Assembly: GCA_037176905.1 (NCBI GenBank)
Contig: JBBBWG010031197.1
Location: forward strand, 24,947-88,946
DNA: 64,000 bases
DNA from: Azolla pinnata
Taxonomy: Eukaryota; Streptophyta; Polypodiopsida; Salviniales; Salviniaceae
Reading direction: 5' to 3'
Shown here: one piece after another, positions 1 to 12,100 of the stretch
How the letters are laid out: every line of letters starts with the position of its first letter
Numbering within the stretch: position 1 is the stretch's first letter
Notes under the pieces: model-generated
What the model was told of the DNA's origin: nothing
Seen by the model: the letters and a program-made list of their open reading frames with translations, nothing else
Databases searched by the model: none
Made by a program: the position numbers and the translations under genes

Positions 1-126
1 ACTCATCGTAGATCAGCAAAGTAGAACTAGTGCTCCTGAAAACGCTCGCATCGGTGTTCATTCGGGTGCTCTTCTCTTTCTGTGTTTGCTCACTGATCCT
101 CAGTTTTCTTACAGTCTGAAGCCTTT

Positions 127-212
127 CAGATGTTGCCACGTGGACGTGGCAGATGTTGCCACGTGGACGTGGCAGATGTTGCCACGTGGACGTGGCAGAT
201 GTTGCCACGTGG
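127..212. promoter_or_regulatory. 23-bp tandem array of G-box/ABRE-like sites
   Basis: Three full and one partial copy of a 23-bp unit lie head to tail. Each full unit carries GCCACGTGG (palindromic G-box core CACGTG) followed directly by ACGTGGC, an ABRE-type core. CACGTG cores sit at 137, 160, 183 and 206. A further CCACGT lies near 235. G-boxes are bound by plant bZIP and bHLH (PIF/MYC) factors. The array is about 1.5 kb before the first readable fibrillin exon, so a promoter role for that plastid gene is possible but not shown. Confidence 0.6.
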
Positions 213-266
213 ATTCAGGTCCAATGAGCTCGCGCCACGTAAGCATGAGAGATTTGAAGCACAATC

Positions 267-320
267 TCTTCTTCTTCTTCTTCTTCTTCTTCTTCTTCTT
301 CTTCCTCTTCTGCTTCTGCT
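267..320. repeat. CTT-rich microsatellite
   Basis: A run of CTT trinucleotides that decays into CTTCTG-type variants. It lies directly after the G-box array. Apparent ORFs across it (poly-Phe, poly-Leu, poly-Arg) are products of the repeat. Confidence 0.8.
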
Positions 321-1032
321 TCTGCTGCTTCTGCTTCTTGCTGCAGGCGCCGATGGTGTCCCCGACTCTCGCGGAGACATCAGCATCGAAATTTCACGGA
401 GCATCTCTTTCATCGGCATGGGATTACAAGGTGGGCTCATCCCGAGCTAGCTTCAGAAAGAGCGGTTTCCTGTGAGGAATTCGTCCATTATCGAGCAGGT
501 CATCCGTGGTCTGTTTGACTTGACTATGTGCGATAGGTGTGTCTTAGGTAGACTTCCAACACCTTACAGGGTATATGAGCTCTTTTTTGTATGCTCCTGA
601 AGCTCGTCACTGGGTCTGTTCTATGACCCAATAAAAAGTTGTTTTAACAGATCTACTATATTTACGGATAACTGTGGCCAGAGGTGCCCGTGACATCATA
701 TTTTCACATTGCCAGCTAGTAAAGTCGTACAAATTCAGTAATATGGTAACTCAGGTGCATGAATTGGTAATAACATACGCGTATCAGGGGAAAATGATGA
801 GGAAGCATCAGGAATTACCGAAATGTGTGTGTGCATGTGTACATTGCGTGCATTGAATTGGGGTAGAATGCCCAAAAATCTTGTAGTGTTAAGTTAGGCC
901 GCCTTCCCAATATCCTGATATCATCACAAATCAGCGTGTATGGATTGCTTTTTGCCCGATTAGCAATCTGAAGATGTCGTATGGTGACAGGCAATGCGCA
1001 GAATAATGGAAGAAATCCACATAGAAACGAAA

Positions 1033-1150
1033 GTGCCATACACAATCGGGTTATCCATGGCCAAACTAGATTGAAATACCTAATAAGCGGTGTGCCATAC
1101 ACAATCGGGTTATCCATGACCAAACTAGATTGAAATACCTAATAAGCAGT
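1033..1150. repeat. 59-bp tandem duplication
   Basis: Two adjacent copies, 1033-1091 and 1092-1150, each starting GTGCCATACACAATCGGG and ending in AATAAGC(A/G)GT. They differ at only a few positions, so the duplication looks recent. Confidence 0.85.
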
Positions 1151-1743
1151 GTTAGACACTTTCGGTTTAGTAGCAAATCAAAGTCTTGCAATCCCTTACC
1201 ATCAGGATAGTTTGCAAGGGTGTAGGGTTTCTAAATACTCACTATTGGATATTACAGATGAGCTTATGTTTTCATATAGATGTAGAATGCTCCTCGTATA
1301 TTTCGTATACTCAGTGTTTCTATGTGAAGTAATGCTGATGATAACCTATTCATTTTCCAACGTAACAGCCGTTCAAAACTGCAATACTCATCAATGGGAG
1401 GACCAACTTCATGGTTAAACCTATACGATTTCATCTTAAAGTCAAAAAATTTATGGTGATGAGTGCAAGATGTGTTAAGGTAATGGTATTTATGATTCAA
1501 CCTTGTAATTTTTGTTACTGTTGAATAGTAAAATATGTTCTCCCAATGTGATAACCTAGGATTTGCATTGAAGGCAGAAGCTGGTATGGGATCTAAAGAT
1601 GAATTAAATCTTGAGGACTTAAAAAAATCTCTAGTACGTAGCGTGGCAAACACCAATCGGGGAAAGGTGCTTTTGATCTTCAGTAATGGTATATTGGATT
1701 CTTCTGACATATGAAATATAACAGCTATCTCTATTCACTGCAG

Positions 1744-4700
1744 AACACCACTTCCCAGCAGAGAAAGCAGATTCTAAAGATGATCAATGTACGCACTCTA
1801 TTCGCTTCATTGGATATTTGTTTCATGTGTTTTTATACTGAGATTGTCGACCCATCCAAATATGATAGGCTATTTTCATCAAATTTGGATTGGATTATGT
1901 TCAATTCATTACACCTACTCTGGTAAAAGAACCTCTGACTATATGAAGTGTTTGATAGCTTAAAAGTCCTTTGACTATTTGCAGGATTTGGAAGATTTGA
2001 ATCCGACCAAGGATCCTGTGAAATCACCATTTTTGTCAGGCTATTGGTCATTGTTATATACCGCCCCATTGGATGGTAACTCTCTTTGGGTTATTGTCTG
2101 CTATTTAAAAGAACGTTGTGATGCAGGCAACTTGAAATTTGATACATCAAAATCCGTCATACTTTAGCTTCTAGTTTGTATATTGACTGGATGAATTTTA
2201 GAATCATTAAGGCATGCATTGCTGTCTACCGATTGTGCAAAAACATTTTTAAGAAAACAGGAATATCATTTCCATTAAATCAAGGCTAAACAAGGCCTCG
2301 TGGACTATAAATTATATATTCTGCTCTAACATTCAGTCGTCATTCCACATTAATTGCTATAGAATTGGCCACAATTTCTATAGAATATCAGATAAGCAGG
2401 TATGGATTATGGATTATGTTTCTATACATTGTCCCTCCCAGTGTCATCAAATAATTTTTATGTTTTTATTTTTATATTTAGAAAACGGTTGTCATATTAG
2501 AAGTCATTCACTTGCCGAGGACAACCTCAGCTCCTCTTAAATAGTTCTTTCTACGTAAATGATTTAGAAGAGAGTCTATCTAATTATGGAAATAACTTCT
2601 TGGACTACTTTTTAAGTCACTCCTATTCTAATCGATTATTTGGATTCTTTCCTACTCCAAATCTATTATTGGCAACAGTGCATGTGCAATATTATGAATC
2701 ACACAAATTTGAGTTTTTTCAGAGGCTACGGTAGATAAGTATGCTGGGACAGAAGAAGGTCCGTTTCTTGCTCGAGTTAAGCCTTTAAGTTTTGGATCTG
2801 TCAGGCAAACACGAAGTTCCCAGGTTTGATCTGAATCAACAACCAAAGCCTAACCATGTAGAATTTCGTATTTTCAACTTTCATGCACTAAAGTATAGGT
2901 TCTTAAGATATCTATGCATTTAACATATACTCAAGTATGGAAAAGTCCAAAAAGTTTCCAGCTTTCCTACATTAATCACATCCCTCCTGGAAACTGTGGC
3001 GATGCCTTCAATCCTGTTTTATAGGATTCCTTTAATAAACTAATTTCAGAGAGCCTCTAGAACAATCTGCAACGGAAAAAATTCAACATTCCAAAAATTA
3101 TCTTCCTATAAAGCTGTGTACATATACATTACAAGAAAAGAAAGTGTCATTTCAGATTCCAAACCAGGCATCAAACACTCCAATTTATCAAACAATACAG
3201 GCTTGGCAGGACAGAACATTCATTTAAACTTCTCTGCATATCTATCAAGAATATATATATTTTTATGTATTGCACGTCTTGTGCAGACCAAATAAGCATG
3301 AAGTTAAAAAGGTAGAGTTAAACAGGGAGAAAAATGGATTCTAAGCATTTAAGGTAAACACCACGCTCTTTTAGTTCTAATCTTTTATTATTATTATTAT
3401 GTATACAACGTTGTATTAATAAACAGAAAAGATCCACAAAATTTTAAAATCACAATCCTCAGACAGATATTAGAAACTGGCTACTCCTATACTTATCTTA
3501 GTTCTAATATTGACATTCTCAAGATCACACAACACCCTTTATTGTTTCAACAGGAACGTGCTTAGACAAATTCTTAATCGTCTATTTTGTCCTTTGGGCC
3601 ATCAGTCCCAGATTATCTCAAATTTCTTAGTTATGAAAATATTGAGTGTCTTCAGCCAACTGCAGTTGTAAAGGTTCATATGGAGATGTTAATATTTCTT
3701 CGGTACTCATATTTAGGTGATTGATGTTGATAATGGGATTGCCAAGAACATTGCAGATTTCTCATTTCTAGGGAAAAATGGTATTTCTCTCACGCTTGTT
3801 TTCTTTTCTTGTGTTCTTCAACTAGGACTAGGTATTATGTTATGATGCGTGTAGAGTCAGCATGAGTATGCTAGCTATATTAGATGCTAGGGTAGAAAAA
3901 GTGCGATTTTTTGACATATATCTTTGGTACATGCTTTTATACAACAACGAAACAACTAGATTGTTTTCTCAAAGGCTTTCTGACTAGCAAGGAATAGAAT
4001 TTGCAAATTTAACTAATATTAACAGTTGGAAGCTGCTGCAAATTTCATGTATGTTATAATTTGCAAAGTTCTTGTTCGTTTACTTGTGAACCAAGAGTTC
4101 CATTGCAGGAAAAGTAGCTATTTTGAAATCTACTACTAACATTGCTTGAAAAGTTTTCTATTCTGCTTGGCTGAATCTCCTTCTTTCTCATTCACGAGGA
4201 GATATCACTAGTTTCTAAGAACTTAGGAGATCTCGTGAATATCTATCGGCTGTTGTCACCGTGTGTGTCCCCAATCAGAATTTATTTGAGGTTTGGTTGA
4301 TGTTTGTGGAGTCTAATGCATTTGATTGTAAAGAGCTTTTACTATGAATAGTAACTTGTGTGAAGACTTCCTCCAATTGGAGTTCTTGAAGGGAAGTTGA
4401 TCCTACAGGGACCCTCACTATCCAAGGGACAGTCATTCCCTCAGAAACCGCTGGAAAGGAAACAATCAGGGTTGATGTAACATTTGATGAATTTTGGGTA
4501 AATTTCGGTGGTTGGAAATCCCCCACCATTTCACTTGGCTGGATCAATCCACAGGGGTAAGAAATTTCTGGTGAGGTGGAATGTGTTATGAGGTAATTGA
4601 GACAAATGTATAGCTAAAAAAGCAATATATTTGGTATTCCTTTGGGCAGCTGGATCGACACAACCTTTTTGGACAAAGATTTGCGTATTGGACGAGGTGA

Positions 4701-4749
4701 CAAAGGGTCCGTCTTCGTATCAGTCAGGGCAAAAAGTGTGGATTCTTGA
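1744..4749 (+). CDS. Plastid-lipid-associated protein (PAP/fibrillin family), 5' incomplete
   Basis: PAP/fibrillins are plastid proteins of plastoglobules and thylakoids that bind lipids or isoprenoids. Six exons join in phase: 1744-1788, 1985-2075, 2723-2823, 3717-3780, 4409-4556 and 4650-4749, giving 182 residues. Family landmarks are DLEDLNPTKDPVKSP followed by GYWSLLYTAPLDE, then KYAGTEEGPFLARVKPLSFG, and the C-terminal block WIDTTFLDKDLRIGRGDKGS shortly before the stop. All introns are GT-AG. The N-terminal transit peptide and the start of the PAP domain are not visible, so the CDS start given is only the first exon I can defend. The subgroup is uncertain. The family call is firm. Confidence 0.85.
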
Positions 4750-6358
4750 AGCCATGTCTCCCTCGACATATGGAGCTCAGTTCCCAATGTTTTTTTATGC
4801 GATCCTTGTTGTATTGTGTAAATTGCAGCTATGTAATTGTTGGGTATGCATGCAGGCTCCACCAGCATTAACATGCCATTTGTATTCCTGTACATAATGA
4901 ATCATGGATGCTTACATTAATTAGCACTAAATCGAGGAATAAGTCATACTCAGATCATTCATGCTGCGTGCATAGCTTAACTTTGACCTTCTTTATGCAT
5001 TAGCTGTGAAGCGCAAGGATCAACAATCACCAATTGGTCTGATTTTGCAAGGTAATAAATCCCCCTTGAAAATTTGGGAGTCGGCTTACGAGCGATCAAA
5101 GGGTTTACTTCCAATCAAGGGTTTACTCGATTGGAAGCTAGATCGAGGGTATATCAATGTTGACGTCATGTGAAATGTTGTATGTTGGTATCTACTCTTC
5201 CATGCCTATCATTCACCATCTTATTCTCTCTCGGGCTTCTTGGTAACCTAATCTTGTAATTAGAGATCAATGTGGTACTTTCAATCGGGTCATGCTGCGA
5301 TAGCATTCCATTGAATGAATTGTGGTGATATTCTTTATGAGCATGTCAATGTAAAAGCCTATATACGGAGTTGATGCCTTTTACACGATCACCAATGTTG
5401 TCCAATGGAAGTCGAGAGAAGCTCTCATGAACGAATTCATCGATTCCGGCTTTGCTGAGCGATCAAACGCACCATAACGCACATCGAAGTTAGCCTTCGG
5501 AGTGAATGGTGAAATGATCAGTCGTATTAGAAAGACCAGCTAAACATCCATCAAGAGACGGCGTGCTTGCCTCAAAACGGTGATACAATAAGTCATAAGA
5601 AGCGTTGCTTGTGTCTCGCATCGATCGGAGCTTGTTCTTGCGTCGATAGGAGCCTGTCCTTGCATCAACAGGCGCTTGTGTCTCGCATCCAATCAGAGTG
5701 TGTGCTTCTTACAAGCGACCGAAGCCCGTTCTTGCATCGATCGGAGCATGTTCTTGCGTCGATCGGAGCTTGTTCTTGCGTTGATCAGAGCCTGTTCTTG
5801 CATCGATCGAAGCCTGTTCCGGCATCGACAGGAGCTTGTGTCTCGCATCCAAATTCGGAGCCTGTTCTTGCAAACGATCAAACGCTCGTTCTTTTTGCCA
5901 GCGATCGACGCTTGTTCTTGCACCAATCAGTGCCTGATCTGAATAGCATGATGCGATGATGAAAAAACAAGGATTCAAGGTTTCGACGTTGAGAGCATCG
6001 ATCGGAGCTTGTTCTAGACAGAAACCAAGTTCTTGTACATGTTCTATGTCTTCTTGTACATGTTCTAGTGAAAGGCTTTTGTGTTGCTATAGCAATACAA
6101 AGAAAGGAAGGACTTTTTTGGTGGGCGAATTGTCGTCGTCGCCATGGCCGCATTTTGCTGTTGAATGCTCTCCACGAATCTCCTTGCTGCGCACGGAAGA
6201 GAATTAGGGTTTCCCTGTCGCCGCAGCCTGCACAGAGAGCGCGGACGGTGCATCAGACCTCGCCCACACAGACTCAGGATCCAGGGAAGGAAGGAAGGAA
6301 GGGAAGGGAAGGAAACGCATCTGCGGCGCGCCAACAGAATCGGGTTTGAGAGGGAAGA
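4750..6358. other. Intergenic spacer with minisatellite
   Basis: Holds the 3' flank of the fibrillin gene, a degenerate 22-bp minisatellite (5600-5940) and the GC-rich 5' leader of the next gene. Overlapping ORFs on both strands near 5570-5980 come from the minisatellite. No coding gene recognised. Confidence 0.5.
5600..5940. repeat. 22-bp degenerate minisatellite
   Basis: About 12-14 copies of a 22-bp unit of type GATCGGAGC(T/A/C)TGTTCTTGC(G/A)TC. The central copies (5740-5840) are near perfect. Outer copies are longer and interrupted by CTTGTGTCTCGCATCC variants. One isolated unit recurs near 5998. Confidence 0.75.
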
Positions 6359-7420
6359 ATGGATGGAGAACAGCAGCAGCAGCAGCAGCAGAATCTGCGA
6401 GGGGTTCTGGCGGAGTCCGCGAGGATTCTGAGGGCCTACTGGCGGCTCTTCCTCTCCCTCTCCGCCACGCTGGTCCTCCCCCTGTGCTTCATGATCCTGG
6501 CGCATCATCTGGTCTCGGGGCCGCTGATCCGCAAGATCCGATCCGACGAGAGGCTCATCGAGTCGCAGGCGGGATCGGTGGCTGCTCGAGCACGCGAGGA
6601 GGAGGATCTGGAGGGCCAGTGGGCGAAGCTCCTGCTCTTCTTCGCCGCGTATCTCCTCTTCGTTCTCGCGTTCTCGCTGCTGTCGACGGCGGCGATCGTG
6701 TACTCCGTGGCCTGCATCTACACCGAGAGGCCCGTGTCCTACAAAGGCGTCGTTTCCGTGGTTCCCACCGTGTGGAAGAGGCTCCTCATCACGTTCCTGT
6801 GGGTCTTCATCATCATCGCCGCGTACCACTTCATCAGCATCTTCTCCATCCACATGGCGATCCGATGGCTCTCCGATTCGAACGTCTTCGTCTTCGTCGC
6901 GGCGTTCGCGGCCCTCGTCTGCGTGTTCGTGTCCGCGCAGGTCTACATCAGCTGCATCTGGCACCTCGCGAGCGTGATCTCGGTGCTCGAGGACAGCTAT
7001 GGCATCTCGGCGCTCAAGAAGAGCTTCCACCTCATCAAAGGGAAGCAGAGGCTGGGATTCAGCCTCTTCTTCTTGTACTTGCTATCGGTTGGGTTCGTGG
7101 GCCTTTTCTTCCACACCTATGTTGTGCATCATCATCATGCCCATCATCATCAGGGAGGAGAGGATATGGATAGCTCCTCCTCCTCCTCCTCGTCATCGTC
7201 GTCGTCATCGTCGCTGGTGGGTAGGATCTTCTTGGGCGCTCTGTTGGTCTCCATCCTCACCTTCGTTACCCTCTTCGGCATGCTGGCTCAGACCGTGTTC
7301 TACTTCTCGTGCAAGGCGTTCCATCATGAACAGATCGATTGGATGGCTCTCTCCGAACACCTCGGTGCTTACATGGGAGAGTATGTACCACTCAAGAGTG
7401 TGCAAATGGAGCCGGTGTAA
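6359..7420 (+). CDS. Plant multi-pass membrane protein of unknown function (At1g31130-like)
   Basis: A single exon encodes 353 residues. After a short poly-Gln stretch (residues 5-11) there are about six hydrophobic segments, roughly residues 28-50, 100-130, 142-170, 174-200, 225-255 and 285-315. Between the last two lies a His-rich and poly-Ser loop (VVHHHHAHHH, then about 16 Ser). The pattern and motifs such as RPVSYKGVVSVVPTVWKRL match a plant family annotated only as membrane or 'polyadenylate-binding protein-interacting' proteins, with no known biochemical role. The ATG at 6359 is chosen because it precedes the conserved region. Coding GC is much higher than in neighbouring genes, as often seen for intronless monocot genes. 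The poly-Ser is a TCC/TCG microsatellite. Confidence 0.85.
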   Translation: MDGEQQQQQQQNLRGVLAESARILRAYWRLFLSLSATLVLPLCFMILAHHLVSGPLIRKIRSDERLIESQAGSVAARAREEEDLEGQWAKLLLFFAAYLLFVLAFSLLSTAAIVYSVACIYTERPVSYKGVVSVVPTVWKRLLITFLWVFIIIAAYHFISIFSIHMAIRWLSDSNVFVFVAAFAALVCVFVSAQVYISCIWHLASVISVLEDSYGISALKKSFHLIKGKQRLGFSLFFLYLLSVGFVGLFFHTYVVHHHHAHHHQGGEDMDSSSSSSSSSSSSSSLVGRIFLGALLVSILTFVTLFGMLAQTVFYFSCKAFHHEQIDWMALSEHLGAYMGEYVPLKSVQMEPV

Positions 7421-9143
7421 GAAAGAGCGATCATATTCAGAGAAAGATACGGGTAATAGGCGGCGGCGATCCAGCCTCATCATCCCTGAATACTACCCTC
7501 TACCATATCTAAGTATATGCTGTGCCTCATATATATTGGTATACTGTAATTAATAATGTGATCTCAGACCTCACTTCTTGGTATAAAACCTCAAATGACA
7601 TGAACCACTAGAGTGCTTTAGGAACCAGATGTAAGCTCGTTTTCCATTCTGTAATCCCTCAGAGGAGTTACACTCTCCATTGGGCAATTTCTCATCAGAA
7701 TTGCCAAAGACTGCTTTTTGTACATGGGTTGCAATGGACTTTGGTGCATATTTTGTACTTAGGGCGTTCAAATAAATTTTCGACGTAATCCTGGCTCTGT
7801 ACATAGGCTGTTGTTGGCATGTAAGCAACTTGGATCTTGTTTCATGGATTGCGCTGGATTCATATTGGAACATCTCTTCTGAATTTCTTTGGCTTGATAT
7901 GGGTATGATCTTTGATGCTGGTACATTTCAAATTGCACCTTATTTTGTTGATGAGAGGTCCTATCTTTGTTGTGCCCAGGGGGGTTGGCCTGTGATATCA
8001 TACTTGGAAATGTGTTACCAGAACTTGTGAGAGATGGGAACGATTTCATATAAGCAGTTATTGCCATTTCTGTGATTATATGATGGCTTCCGTGATCATA
8101 TCTGCAATCTAATATGAGAGTACAATAACCACTGAATTACCTGTTTGCTGCATTTATAGCATTTAATGCTGCTGCTGCAGTATTAAAATTGTCAGGTAAT
8201 AATAATAACACGCTTATTTGGTCAGCTCCATATCCTTGTCAGAATGAGTCAAAAGGCATTTCAAACATAAATGGCTTCGCATCGGCAAGGTGAGAACATG
8301 GAGTGAAATTGTATGCTCCCCCACACTTTCTGATCATTTGATAATTTGTCGAATAATCAAAAGAATCTCTCAAGCATGGAAAACGATTTCTTGGAAGCAT
8401 CTATCAGTGCAGCTCCAAGTCAGGAATACAAATTACCACATTTGCACTTCTTGACGGTGTTACCATATCTTATCGTGAATATTTTCTCCAAAAAAACCTT
8501 CAAAGCCGCAGTCTAAGCATTTCCAGTGCTATCCTGCAGATATATTTCACAGGACAGGTTTTTGTGGATATGTTCTGACAACCTATATCCACTTTCATTT
8601 TATAATAGTAGAGATATTGTGGATAACCACAGCCTGAAATGGAGGACCAGGTGATTTAAGTTTTAACTATCGAACCGTGTTAATAGTTCTTTGAACAAGA
8701 CCAGCAAATGAACTGACATGACTGCAGCTTTTAAAGATACATTAAATACCCATTGACCAAATAAGATTACATTCAGTAATGGAATACTGGAGTGGGATGG
8801 ATTACATTCAATTGAACAAGGTTCAAAGCAGAATAGTTTCCTTTAAAGTCCCAAAACAAAGAATCCATTTGGTAGAATACAAAATTGGGCCAAAAAATGG
8901 ATGTTTCAAGGCTATCTCATTTTACAAGCTGCAGAAAAATGACGATCCCTGCACCCTTGTTATCCATCTTGAGCGGGGATACTTAAAGATGACACAAAAG
9001 AAAAAAGTGTAAAACTCTGCATTAGCTCGCACAACATAGACATGCTGGAGACATGATATCACAAGGCATGGAGGGTTCCTCCATTTACAATCATTGTTGA
9101 TGCAACATGTTGCTAGCCTTCACATCACTAATCATAACATCAG
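7421..9143. other. Convergent intergenic region
   Basis: Lies between two genes transcribed toward each other, so it should hold both 3' UTRs. The T-rich sequence up to about 8050 fits the 3' end of the upstream gene. Nothing coding was recognised; the small ORF at 8779-9012 has no family features. Confidence 0.5.
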
Positions 9144-12100
9144 TCAAATACCAGTTGACACCACGCTTAATGCTTGGTGCTTCCGAACATGATCCGGAAT
9201 TAGCTTTTGCATCAATTCCAATGTTGCACCTTTTAGTTCTGCAAAGATAGAATCAATCAATCAGAGAAGACACATTCAATCTCATCGTGAAGAACATAAA
9301 TGCAAAAAAATCAAAATAATCTTACTAAGACTAATGATCCACAATAATAGAGAGTAACGCATCAAAAAGCTTTCTGCTTATAAAATGAAGGTCGAGAATT
9401 TCGCAACAAGGTACTCTTTGTAAAATTAATTAGATTTGTTTCTTGCCTTGAGGTTTGAAATTAAATAAAGGAGGCAAAGCACGTCCATTAGGTAGTCGAG
9501 TGTTCGCATCTCTCAACTCATCAAAAAAAGGATGTGCACAAGCCTCCAACTGAAAGGAAAACTACAAAAATCAGTATCTGTATAACAAATGAAAACCAGC
9601 TATTGCCTACAACAAGATTAGGTTGGTAGTTTGCAAGAATATATTTACAGCAGTAGGGCGACAGTTGGGAGAATACTGCAATAGCCTTGAGACAAGGTCC
9701 ACTGCTTCTGGTGGCATATGTTTGGGAAAAACCTGAAGAGAATTGAAAATAGTTCATGCAGTGCTGTTATACCAGACTGAGAAGGAACCTGATATGAGTC
9801 ATACCTTATGCCAAGGATGAGCTTTAACTTGAGGAAGCCGAGAATCAGTGTTCTGAGGATTCATGCACTTCAGCTCCTCTCTTGTTGGAGTACCAAGCAC
9901 CTAAAAGCATATATATACATGCATAAAATCAGAAGTGACTCCCAATTGAAACAGTTGAAAACTTCGAACTACACTTACTTTTATGATTTCTACAAGCTGG
10001 TCTATGCTACTGTCTCCAGGAAATAACGGCTATAAGGCATGCAAAAACATTTTACTGACATAGGTAAGAAGGTAAACAAACAACGTTGAAATATAGAAAT
10101 TTTACTTAACATGGGTAAGATACGAAATAAACAACATTGAAATATAGGCATTTTACTTACATGACCTAGAAGAAGCTCACCCATGACACAACCAGTAGAC
10201 CACATATCAATTGCAGTGGAATATTCTGTTGCTCCAAAAATCAGTTCAGGAGCACGATAATAGCGAGAACATATATATGCAATATTTGCTTCTCCTTTAA
10301 CCTGGATGAAGGTTCCACAAATATAAGAGCATAGTAGGCCTTGATAAACTTTCTACTATTAACAGAAAAAAAAAGAAAATGAAAACATTTCTGGATTGCT
10401 TCATTGTTTCAGCCTTTTTATCTAAACTTCATTTCAAGGCACATGGTGTCAACCTACATACAGCACCGAGTGGGAATTCTTCCTAAACCACTACAGAACT
10501 GATGCTTAGAATACTTTCTAGATCTTTTCTTCTATACGTTGTTGGTAGTCATGACTCTACATATTTGTTGGACAGTTATGAGACCTCAATATCCAGCCCA
10601 AAACTTAGAACAAGGGCAATGGAACCATTGTCAAAAGGCAAAAGAAGCTCAGGACAAGTGAGGAACAAAAAAGGGATTTTGAGCCTAATGTAGAATTTCG
10701 AATGCTTAAGTATCCATTCAGCTCTCAGCCAATGTAGATACTTCTGATCACAGAAGGAACTCTCACTTTTGAGCTACCGTGCATTGAAGGTCAAAGTGAG
10801 ACCGAAAAATTGACACAACCTACCAATCCTTCTTTCAAAGAGGGGATACACAGTGCATCATTTAAACATGTTTGTAAAGTATTGACAGAAATCATGAAAG
10901 AAATTTATGCTTACCAAGACCTTTGCGCTTCCAAAATCACAGAGTTTCACCTGATGGGTATGTGGATTCACCTAGAGGAAAGAAACTGTTAATATTAAGG
11001 ATAACACAAATACAAGGACGTTTTCAAGCTCACCTCAACATCTCACCAGCAAATTTTGAGGCTTTAAATCTCGATGGCAAACTGAAAAGGCACCATGGAT
11101 ATAGGCAAGTGATCGGCATATCTACATATGATACAATTATAGCATTTAGTTGAGTGTGCATGCATTCGTATCTCTTTTCTCCCCTCTCTCAAAAAAATCA
11201 TGCTCAGGCCTGCAGAAGAATCTAATCATCAAGAATCAGCTTCTCTCTTCAACCTACCTAGGGCATGTGTGAACTAGCCAGCAGGTTAGATCGAACCTTC
11301 TAAAATCCTAACAAACAAGCAGCAGAGTTTCAATAATGAAAGATGACCATGTATGGTCTAGGTTTAAACTTGCAAGAAAGTGTAAACGAGATTGATTCCC
11401 TCGGAAATACAACAATAGACATCATATCCCTTTAGTGTGTTTAAACTAGGTGGGATGAAAAGCAACCATCAGTAGAATAGTAAACTGGCACAAGAAAATA
11501 TAGAAACAAAAACAAGGCCCTGTTTTGCTGCAATTGGACAAACAGAGGCTTGTCTAAGTTCTGGAATTCTGTGGCAGGATTTGGTGGCAGAGTTTGAAAG
11601 AAAGAGAGACATAACTTAGAAGATTTTTCCCACGCAATATAGACCACTCATTACTTTTTGCTCTTTTCTAATTTTCTATACTAACTGAATTCTCCTCATC
11701 AATGAAGCATAAGATAAATTCAACAACGCTAATTCAAACCTGATAAATGTAGAGTTTCACAAGGATAAGAGGCATCTTCTGTGCCATATCACTGTAATGT
11801 TTTGCAACCCGGTAGACTGTTTCCGGCACATATTCTAGCACCAAATTGAGATAGACCTCATCTTTTCCCTTTGTTGAATAGAAGCAATGTTTTAATGCAA
11901 CTATATTTGGGTGATCAAGGTGCATCATGATCTGCATCTCCCGATTTTTGTACCGCTTATCTTGTAGCACCTTCTTTATTGCTACTGTTTCTCCAGTTTC
12001 TATACACTTAGCCTGTCAACGAACAAATTTTCTCATAAGCTAGTTGGAAGGGTATTACAAAAAACTGGCATTTCATTTAATAGCAGAAAATTGAGATATT

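Larger units (their letters stand above)
1..1743. other. 5' flank, no gene recognised
   Basis: No exon of a known family was found here. It holds a G-box array near 127-212, a CTT microsatellite near 267-320, an AATAAA-like signal near 631 and a 59-bp tandem duplication at 1033-1150. The missing first exon (transit peptide) of the fibrillin gene that becomes readable at 1744 should lie here or left of the window, but I could not identify it. Confidence 0.5.

Noticed and set aside
6065-7030. 321-codon minus-strand ORF over the intronless membrane-protein gene
   Set aside because: GC-rich antisense shadow, charged and without domain; the plus strand shows clear membrane helices and a known family.
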